DNA of 11,762 bases from Verrucomicrobiota bacterium (lineage in GTDB: Bacteria > Verrucomicrobiota > Verrucomicrobiia > Chthoniobacterales > UBA10450): positions 1 through 11,762 of the forward strand of contig QHQU01000107.1 in assembly GCA_003219925.1 (NCBI GenBank). The letters are read 5' to 3'. A program made the translations under genes and the position numbers. Shown piece by piece: positions 6,086 through 11,762 of the stretch. The notes below the pieces were generated by a model that made no database searches, was not told the origin of the DNA, and saw only the letters and a list, made by a program, of their open reading frames with translations. Each line of letters opens with the position of its first letter. The stretch's first letter is position 1.

Positions 6086-7888
6086 GTGTTGAAGGCGGCG
6101 AAGGTAAAGGCCGCGTTTTTTCTGGTAGGTGTTAATGCCGAACGTTACCCAAATCTCGTTAGGCGTATTGTTGCTGAGGGCCATGAAATAGGTAATCACA
6201 CGTATTATCACCCCAATCTGGCCCTCTGCTGGCCCGAGCATGTTCGGCTCGAATTGAATGCAACCCAGTTGCTTATTCAGACTTTGACTGGACGCGCTAC
6301 TACTTTGTTTCGGCCGCCCTATGCAGCCGACACTCAACCAGCGCGTTTGGCTGAGTTAACGCCACTGAAAATCGCGCAGGATCAGAATTACCTTGTCGTT
6401 TTGGAGAACATCGACCCGCAGGATTGGGCCAGACCGGGGGCGGACGTCATTTTGCAGCGGGTTAAGCAGCAACGCCATGACGGCAATATCATTTTGCTGC
6501 ATGACGCGGGAGGCGATCGCTCGCAAACGCTGGAAGCGCTCCCGCGCATCATTGAGTACTTGCAAGCACGCAATGATACCATCGTGCCGCTGAGCAAACT
6601 TCTGAATACCACTCGCGACGCGCTGATGCCGCCATTGCCCGGAGGACAAACGATGTCGCATTACATCAGCAGCACCGGTTTCCGCGTTGTGCACGCTGTT
6701 CAGGAATTTCTCTGGGCTTTTATGATTGTTGCGACCGTGCTGGTAGTGATTCGCACCCTGATCGTGATCTACCTCGCCTACCGTTTTCGTCGATCGTCGC
6801 CGGTGGATTTTGCCGAACCCGCCAGCGTCGTGATTGCTGCTTACAACGAAGGTAAGGTCATCGCTGCAACGTTGCACTCACTTTTGAAGACGGATTATCA
6901 AGGGGAGCTGGATGTTATTGTGGTCGATGATGGTTCGTGTGACGATACCGCCGCGGAAGTGGAGAAGATCGCGGCAACTGATGAACGGGTGCGATTGATC
7001 CGCCAGGAAAACCATGGGAAGGCACGCGCGTTGCAACGCGGAATCGGAGCAGCCCGCCACGGATTCATCGTCTTCATCGACGCGGATACGCATTGTCAGC
7101 GGCAGACCCTTCCGCAATTGCTGGCACCGTTTAGCAACCCAGACCTCGGCGGAGTATCTGGTCATGCCAAAGTAGGTAACTTGCGAAGCTTTATTGGACG
7201 CTGCCAGTCGCTCGAGTATACCGTCGGCTTTAATCTCGATCGACGCGCCTATACTCGATGGAATTGCATCACGGTTCTGCCGGGCGCCATTAGTGCGATT
7301 CGCAAGACAGCGATCGATCGCGCCGGTGGTTTGAGTTTAGATACATTGGCCGAAGATACCGATCTGACCCTAAGCCTGCACAAGGAACGTCTGCGCATCG
7401 TTTATGTTCCCGCCGCAGTCGCTTGGACAGAAGCGCCGGAAACCGTGCGAGCACTTTCCCGGCAACGGTTCCGCTGGGCTTACGGCACGCTGCAATGTCT
7501 GTGGAAACATCGCGACATGGTCTTTAACTGGAAATATCGGGCGCTGGGTTGGTTTAGTTTGCCAAGTATCTGGTTCTTCCAGATCATCCTGGTGGCAATT
7601 ACTCCGGCAGTAGATTTGTTTCTGATTCTGTCACTGCCGTTTGGGGCCTGGCGCGATCTATTGCCATTTGTCATTGTTTTTCTTGCCACCGATGTGATCC
7701 TCGCGACGCTCGCGTGCATCCTCGAGCATGAAAATTTACTTCAGGCCTGGCGAATTATTCCGATGCGCCTGATCTATCGGCCGATGCTGAGCTACTGTAT
7801 CTGGAAAGCAATTGTGCGCGGAGTAAAGGGCGCATGGGTAAGTTGGGGCAAACTGGAACGCACGGCTTCCGTGCCGGTGCGTGCGTGA
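6086..7888 (+). CDS. NodB-remnant plus processive GT2 half of the split exopolysaccharide synthase
   Basis: The 600 residues start inside a polysaccharide deacetylase domain. NodB motif 2 is present as G-N-H-T-Y-Y-H-P (36-43), motif 3 as R-P-P-Y (76-79), motif 4 as D-P-Q-D-W (110-114) and motif 5 as L-L-H-D (137-140). Motif 1 (TFDD, catalytic base and metal Asp) is absent. A membrane helix (about 205-232) leads to a family-2 glycosyltransferase with V-D-D-G-S (280-284), D-A-D (332-334), A-E-D-T-D (422-426) and Q-R-F-R-W (460-464), the D/DxD/D/QxxRW set of processive synthases such as PgaC. Two or more membrane segments follow (about 489-515 and 522-545). The GT2 module looks intact. GTG 6086 is the first usual start after an in-frame TGA at 6020-6022, but conserved residues E-W-T-P-K-I-L-D are coded in frame upstream of it. 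Translation would depend on re-initiation 2 nt after the previous stop. Confidence 0.8.
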   Translation: MLKAAKVKAAFFLVGVNAERYPNLVRRIVAEGHEIGNHTYYHPNLALCWPEHVRLELNATQLLIQTLTGRATTLFRPPYAADTQPARLAELTPLKIAQDQNYLVVLENIDPQDWARPGADVILQRVKQQRHDGNIILLHDAGGDRSQTLEALPRIIEYLQARNDTIVPLSKLLNTTRDALMPPLPGGQTMSHYISSTGFRVVHAVQEFLWAFMIVATVLVVIRTLIVIYLAYRFRRSSPVDFAEPASVVIAAYNEGKVIAATLHSLLKTDYQGELDVIVVDDGSCDDTAAEVEKIAATDERVRLIRQENHGKARALQRGIGAARHGFIVFIDADTHCQRQTLPQLLAPFSNPDLGGVSGHAKVGNLRSFIGRCQSLEYTVGFNLDRRAYTRWNCITVLPGAISAIRKTAIDRAGGLSLDTLAEDTDLTLSLHKERLRIVYVPAAVAWTEAPETVRALSRQRFRWAYGTLQCLWKHRDMVFNWKYRALGWFSLPSIWFFQIILVAITPAVDLFLILSLPFGAWRDLLPFVIVFLATDVILATLACILEHENLLQAWRIIPMRLIYRPMLSYCIWKAIVRGVKGAWVSWGKLERTASVPVRA

Positions 7889-7959
7889 AGGAACGTGAGC
7901 GCGAAACGATGCTGTTGTCCATGAGTGACTTGGCTTTGTCGAACGCCTTCTCGATCCTC

Positions 7960-8052
7960 TCATTCCGAGCGTAGCGAAGCGCAGTCGAGGAATCTCTAGC
8001 TATTTCTTTGCTGCGAATAATTAGAGATGTCTCGACTGCGCTCGACATGACA
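7960..8052. repeat. Inverted repeat between convergent genes (TCATTCCGAG / GCAGTCGAGG family)
   Basis: The left arm 7960-8000 contains TCATTCCGAG and CGCAGTCGAGGAATCTCTA. The right arm 8021-8052 is its imperfect reverse complement, except that the left arm carries about 10 extra bases (CGTAGCGAAG). The loop is about 20 nt and AT-rich. The element fills the 215-nt space between the stop of the GT2 half (7888) and the stop of the opposing hydrolase (8104), and may serve both as a terminator-like hairpin. The flanks 7889-7959 and 8053-8103 show no coding or RNA signal. Confidence 0.82.
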
Positions 8053-8103
8053 GATTCGCGTTGACATGAACAGGTCTTAAGAGAGCCAGATGGCGTGTGC
8101 TAG

Positions 8104-10251
8104 TTAACGGCCAACGTGCCCGCGTAATACCGAAACTGAGTAAGGGGGTAGTTCGTAGTATCGAGATGCGGCGCGCTGAAGATGGGATGGCAAATTGCTC
8201 ACGAGCGGACGCCCATTTGGACCGTCCTCTTGCCAGCGGTATTGCTGACGCGAGAATTGAGCGATGTCTACTTTGCCGGTAAACGTATCAACTGAAGCGC
8301 CTGTAAATTGGACGCTTAATTGCGCCGAACGATTCGGATCTTTGTTAACCGCGAGCAACGCCCACTGCTTATCGGGTCGCCGTACGGCGTAAGCGGTAAC
8401 GCCGGCGTTATCCGGCTCAATTGTCACCGGATATACTTCGTGCGTCTTCGTTACCCACTGCATCCAATCGTTCGTAATTAATCGGGCACTGTAGTACGTC
8501 GACAGACGATTAAGCTTTTTATCAGCGTTGGAAATCTGCAGCATCATTAAATTACCCCACGAACACTTCAGCTCGTCGGTGAGATAGTCCGGCTCGTATC
8601 CGTAGAGGTAGGCTTTCGTTCCGCCGGAAGTTAGGAAAGTTCCGACGGTATCTGCATGGAAGAGTGCGCCTTCGATATCAACTTCATGACGGCCGGCAAA
8701 AACTGAATAACCAAACTCTGTCATCAGCCACGGGATATCCGAAGGAACCCCATCGTCGTGCAAGCTGGACAACATCGCGCGAAGTCGGTGCGGAATCTCC
8801 AGTAGCTGCGGGGCAGCATCGCTGCAGACATCATCAAAGGGATAGTATTCGAAAGAGAAGAAATCGAAGGGAGATTCCGCCGCGCGGAGGGCGCGCAGAA
8901 AGCGATTCATCCAGAAACGGTTTCCTGATTTGTCCGGCCAGGTGAGGAGATGGCCATCAAAGTTCTGTAAGCTCGGCCCACCAAGCTTGAGCTGAGAGCT
9001 AAGGGAGCGCAGCTGCCGGGCGGTCGCAACGTAGAGCGCTGCAAAATCCTCCGGCGAAGTCCATTGTCCGTCGGGTTCTTCGCCCAGTTCAACGCCCTCT
9101 AATGAATAATTCCGTGCCAAAAGATATTGGATCTCCGAAACAGCATTATCCGGGGTGTCGTAGAGCACGCCCACCGGCACCAGCACCGGAAGGTGGTTGG
9201 CCAGTTTACTTCGCAGAACAAAATCGAGACCGGGCTGTTCCGTCTTGTAATTGATATCTTCGGCCCGATGCCATGGATCAGTTGATGAGACATAGACAAT
9301 TGTTTGACTTCTGTCCGGATGGTGGCGGACGTAGTCCTCGAACTCACCGGCGTCATTCGTTTGGCCAAGGCTGATTTCGCGGACGGCAAACCCAAGACGA
9401 TCCCGGACATCCGCGGAAGGTTGTGTAGTTGGGGCCGAACTAGAGTTCATCAGGACGCGCACGAATTGAACCGGAATAGAGCTACTGCTGAGGCGGGTGG
9501 TTACATCGCCGCCAGGGCTGTTGTCTATCACTCCCCGAGGAAACACTCGCCAATCATCGTTCCTTTCGATATGCAAATGCATCGGGTCGTTTCCGGTCCA
9601 ATACTCAACCCGAACCTGTCTGGCACAGGGCATTCCCCATTGAATGCGGATTGAGTTCACGGGCTTCACTTTGCCCAAATCGATTACAATCCACTGGGGG
9701 TGAGCATCCTTGCTCTCACCGGTAAAGTACGGATCCAGATAAGGATTACTTTTCCAAAAAGAATTTTCGTCGCCGTCGGAGATACGTGAATAACCATCGT
9801 TGTTTGCCTGATCGATGGTGTTGCCGCGACGGGGCAGTCGATAGCCGTAGGAAAGGTTGATCGGCGTGCTAATTGAACTACTCGATGTCCAATAGCCGCA
9901 TTGACGGGCCTCGTCGCTCCAGCTGCCGCGCGGGTTCCAATGCCACACTTCACCGGCAAGCTCGGTCCGTAGCCGATAAGTCACAGGTCCCAGACCGGCT
10001 GACAGCATCTCGGCGATGTTCTTGTCGGACAACATTCGCGCGCATTCTCCGCGCTCATGGCCGTCGACGCCGCCGCCGAGGGTTTGTTTAGGAATGCATT
10101 TGTTCACGCATTGATCGGTCGCGACCGTCGCCGAGACGACTAACGAACTCTCCTCTACGGCGGGTGAAGTAGTTGCTGCCAGAAAGCCGATGAAGCAGAC
10201 TGGCGTCGTGGGGCACAACCATCTTGCCAGCAGAACGCAGAGCCTTCGCAC
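8104..10251 (-). CDS. Secreted discoidin-domain glycoside hydrolase, clan GH-A (GH39-like)
   Basis: This 715-residue protein has a signal-peptide-like N-terminus (basic start, hydrophobic 5-27, A-A-T-T-S-P-A), so it is probably exported. A short Cys-containing segment (C48, C52, C70) precedes a discoidin/F5-8-type carbohydrate-binding domain at about 145-295: I-S-D-G-D-E-N-S-F-W-K-S, W-I-V-I-D-L-G, V-N-S-I-R-I-Q-W-G, then R-V-E-Y-W. A TIM barrel follows (about 315-590). E-L-G-E-E-P-D (388-394) with Glu392 is the likely acid/base and L-M-T-E-F-G (509-514) with Glu512 the likely nucleophile. A beta-sandwich ends the protein. The order resembles GH39/GH30-like enzymes of clan GH-A. The substrate is unknown; its neighbours suggest an exopolysaccharide. 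GTG 10251 has AGGAAG 6 nt upstream, a convincing ribosome site, although the coding start overlaps the divergent neighbour. The exact GH family is uncertain. Confidence 0.72.
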   Translation of the reverse strand: MRRLCVLLARWLCPTTPVCFIGFLAATTSPAVEESSLVVSATVATDQCVNKCIPKQTLGGGVDGHERGECARMLSDKNIAEMLSAGLGPVTYRLRTELAGEVWHWNPRGSWSDEARQCGYWTSSSSISTPINLSYGYRLPRRGNTIDQANNDGYSRISDGDENSFWKSNPYLDPYFTGESKDAHPQWIVIDLGKVKPVNSIRIQWGMPCARQVRVEYWTGNDPMHLHIERNDDWRVFPRGVIDNSPGGDVTTRLSSSSIPVQFVRVLMNSSSAPTTQPSADVRDRLGFAVREISLGQTNDAGEFEDYVRHHPDRSQTIVYVSSTDPWHRAEDINYKTEQPGLDFVLRSKLANHLPVLVPVGVLYDTPDNAVSEIQYLLARNYSLEGVELGEEPDGQWTSPEDFAALYVATARQLRSLSSQLKLGGPSLQNFDGHLLTWPDKSGNRFWMNRFLRALRAAESPFDFFSFEYYPFDDVCSDAAPQLLEIPHRLRAMLSSLHDDGVPSDIPWLMTEFGYSVFAGRHEVDIEGALFHADTVGTFLTSGGTKAYLYGYEPDYLTDELKCSWGNLMMLQISNADKKLNRLSTYYSARLITNDWMQWVTKTHEVYPVTIEPDNAGVTAYAVRRPDKQWALLAVNKDPNRSAQLSVQFTGASVDTFTGKVDIAQFSRQQYRWQEDGPNGRPLVSNLPSHLQRAASRYYELPPYSVSVLRGHVGR

Positions 10252-11329
10252 AGTTATCTTCCTAACGTTGATCGCGCTAGCTTCAGCATGTCATCAACGC
10301 AACAAAAGCAACAGGCCCGATAACGGCGAATCCGTAGAGGTAATGGTGCCGGAGCGCGGAGCGTATACTGGGGCGTTCATTGATTTCGGCGAAGCAGAAG
10401 AGGATGTCACACTCGAGGGGATTGAAGACTTCGAGACCATGGTGGGCAAGCATCAAGCCATCATTGCTTCATCGAGCTACTGGGGCGAACAGGATTTTCC
10501 AAGCAAAAACCTGAATGTCATTTGGCAACATCGGTCCTTGCCCCTGGTTTTTTGGTCGCCGTGGGACCGGCCTTACGAGCAGAATACCGGTCCCGACCGT
10601 TTCAATCTCAATTCAATCATCGCAGGCGCCTGGGACAAGTACATCGATGACTGGGCAGATGCCGCCAAAGCGTTTGGCAGGCCGATGATCGTCGTCTTCG
10701 CAAACGAAATGAATGGCGATTGGTTCCCGTGGTCGGGCGTGTACTACGGTGGAAACCGGCCGGCGAATGAAGAGAAAACTAAATGGCAGGGGCCGGAAAC
10801 ATTTAAGGCAGCATATCGGCATGTAGTTGACCGGGTCCGCGCTCGTGGGGCCAGTAACATTAAGTGGATGTTCCATACCAATAACTACTCGTCTCCGCTC
10901 GATACCTGGAACTTCGCGCCCGCCTATTATCCTGGGCCTGATTATGCGGATTGGCTGGGATTAAGTGTCTATGGTCAGCAATATAGAGAGGAGGGATGGG
11001 CTGACATACCTTCCCTGGTCGACTGGCCCTACAAAGAGATGAGCGGCGTCGACCCAAATAAGCCAATCATGATTGCTGAATGGGGGACCGGGGAGTTTCC
11101 ACCCGGCAACAAAGCCGCGTGGATCAAACAGGGGCTGGACTTGTTTCGCTCCAGGTATCCGCGAATCAAGGCTGCGGTCTACTGGCACGAACGCTGGCAA
11201 AATGAAGAGGGTTATTACAGTAACCTTCGGGTGAACTCTTCCGTCGAATCGCTGCAAGCTTATCGCGACGGTGTAGCGAATCCAGACTGGCTGGCCGACC
11301 TATTCCTGCGGCCGCTACCAAAACACTAA
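10190..11329 (+). CDS. GH26-type glycoside hydrolase, predicted lipoprotein
   Basis: This 379-residue protein has a positively charged start, a hydrophobic stretch (21-33) and a lipobox-like A-S-A-C with Cys34, so it is likely anchored to a membrane outside the cytoplasm. The barrel carries V-F-A-N-E-M-N-G-D-W-F-P-W (169-181) with Glu173 as acid/base and I-M-I-A-E-W-G-T-G (293-301) with Glu297 as nucleophile, the GH26 pattern. W-S-P-W-D-R-P-Y (122-129) and L-G-L-S-V-Y-G (257-263) also fit. Characterised GH26 members are mostly beta-mannanases, with some beta-1,3-xylanases and lichenases, so the substrate here is not settled. Start choice: ATG 10190 has only weak GAAAG upstream; GTG 10208 is the alternative. 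Both keep the signal peptide and both overlap the divergent gene. The location beside the synthase suggests trimming or release of the polymer. Confidence 0.85.
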   Translation: MKQTGVVGHNHLASRTQSLRTVIFLTLIALASACHQRNKSNRPDNGESVEVMVPERGAYTGAFIDFGEAEEDVTLEGIEDFETMVGKHQAIIASSSYWGEQDFPSKNLNVIWQHRSLPLVFWSPWDRPYEQNTGPDRFNLNSIIAGAWDKYIDDWADAAKAFGRPMIVVFANEMNGDWFPWSGVYYGGNRPANEEKTKWQGPETFKAAYRHVVDRVRARGASNIKWMFHTNNYSSPLDTWNFAPAYYPGPDYADWLGLSVYGQQYREEGWADIPSLVDWPYKEMSGVDPNKPIMIAEWGTGEFPPGNKAAWIKQGLDLFRSRYPRIKAAVYWHERWQNEEGYYSNLRVNSSVESLQAYRDGVANPDWLADLFLRPLPKH

Positions 11330-11376
11330 GTAGGCTACTGTGTCATATGAACGTAGTAGTCGGGTTGCCCTGTGCT

Positions 11377-11504
11377 GGGTAGCGCACGCGTCTCGCGTGT
11401 TGGTTTCCGCATCGCGCGGAAACAGGCTTTTTCAATCGCGCACCCAACGGAAAGTTCGCGACGGTGAGACACCGTCGCCAGCACGCGGGACGCGTGCGCT
11501 ACCC
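11377..11504. repeat. Long inverted repeat with two internal hairpins (GGGTAGCGCACGCG family)
   Basis: The outer arms 11377-11403 and 11478-11504 are 27 nt each and pair with only two mismatches; they begin and end GGGTAGCGCACGCG / CGCGTGCGCTACCC. Between them are TTTCCGC/GCGGAAA (11404-11422) and a perfect 9-bp stem GCGACGGTG/CACCGTCGC (11458-11478). A run of six T follows at 11510-11515. The element sits between the GH26 stop and the opposing C-terminal fragment, so it may also stop transcription on the + strand. Its plan (outer arms enclosing small stems) matches the 3842-3968 element, with different sequence. The rest of 11330-11559 shows no gene. Confidence 0.85.
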
Positions 11505-11559
11505 GACCGTTTTTTCGTGGGCAGATCTGTTACAGGAAACTCCAATATATTCCGCCAGG

Positions 11560-11762
11560 CTACCGTTTTTCTCCGGGGGGGAGTTTCTTTTGCAGGTTGA
11601 GCGCCAGCTTCCAATCCCCGTTCATGTTGGCGCGCCAGATCATCAAGTAGATTCCGCGCTCAACTGCATTGCCACGGTCTTCCGAATAGTTGCCATAGCT
11701 GTAAGATAGATCGGCTGACCCACTCATCTTTGAGTTGCCGGGTTCGAACGTTACCTTGCCGT
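11560..11762 (-). CDS. SnoaL/DUF4440-like protein, C-terminal end (5' truncated by window)
   Basis: The frame is open on the - strand from the window edge to a TAG (complement of 11560-11562) and gives 66 residues with no start inside the window. It reads D-L-S-Y-S-Y-G-N-Y-S, then R-G-I-Y-L-M-I-W-R and G-D-W-K-L-A-L-N-L. This matches the last strands of SnoaL/NTF2-like DUF4440 domains, where a Y-x-Y-G-x-Y strand is followed by G-x-Y-x-x-I-W and the final G-x-W-K strand. These small cone-shaped folds include ketosteroid isomerase-like enzymes and many secreted or stress-linked proteins of unknown role, so no reaction is proposed. It ends just beyond the long inverted repeat and is convergent with the GH26 gene. 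Confidence 0.65.
   Translation of the reverse strand, partial: GKVTFEPGNSKMSGSADLSYSYGNYSEDRGNAVERGIYLMIWRANMNGDWKLALNLQKKLPPGEKR

Noticed and set aside
6020..6090. Programmed ribosomal frameshift joining the two synthase halves
   Set aside because: No slippery heptamer or downstream pseudoknot-like structure is seen. A shift alone would also not restore the roughly 40 missing residues with the TFDD motif.
8053..8103. tRNA or small RNA gene in the gap before the discoidin hydrolase stop
   Set aside because: No cloverleaf, T-loop GTTCRA pattern or terminator was found; it is only the short flank of the inverted repeat.
11340..11600. 86-residue + strand ORF after the GH26 gene
   Set aside because: It runs through the long inverted repeat, and its end is antisense to the SnoaL-like fragment; the reading is imposed by the repeat sequence.

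Overview
The window (about 11.8 kb, moderately GC-rich) looks like chromosomal DNA from a soil- or freshwater-type Verrucomicrobiota, possibly Chthoniobacterales. This is an inference from three things: the gene types, a large GH18-deacetylase-GT2 exopolysaccharide synthase that I associate with this phylum, and many REP-like inverted repeats between genes. No rRNA, tRNA, phage, transposase or CRISPR signal was seen.

Left part (1-3968): the 3' end of aroC (chorismate synthase), a CvpA-type membrane protein and gatB (amidotransferase subunit B) lie closely spaced on the + strand. An inverted repeat and a type-GlxK glycerate kinase follow. The kinase gene converges on a gamma-carbonic-anhydrase-like gene on the - strand. 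A multi-hairpin repeat between the two includes a textbook terminator.

Middle part (4531-7888): this holds a membrane exopolysaccharide synthase of the GH18-like / NodB deacetylase / processive GT2 type, functionally comparable to PgaB plus PgaC. The gene is broken into two reading frames at about 6060-6085. The join lacks roughly 40 codons, including the deacetylase TFDD motif, while the conserved W-T-P-K-I-L-D lies out of frame just past the break. It is probably a deletion pseudogene, or a synthase whose GT2 half may still be translated by re-initiation.

Right part (8104-11329): two secreted glycoside hydrolases are arranged head to head, a discoidin plus clan-GH-A enzyme (-) and a GH26-type lipoprotein (+). 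Their 5' ends overlap by 62 nt, so both signal peptides are encoded antisense to one another. Together with the synthase they suggest an exopolysaccharide production and trimming locus. The window closes with a long nested inverted repeat and the C-terminus of a SnoaL/DUF4440-like protein on the - strand.

Repeats are a strong theme. One TCATCCCGAG/GTCGAGG family occurs at 2585-2668, 4542-4585 and 7960-8052. Two larger elements with outer arms enclosing small hairpins occur at 3842-3968 and 11377-11504. A short hairpin segment also seems to sit in frame inside the glycerate kinase gene.
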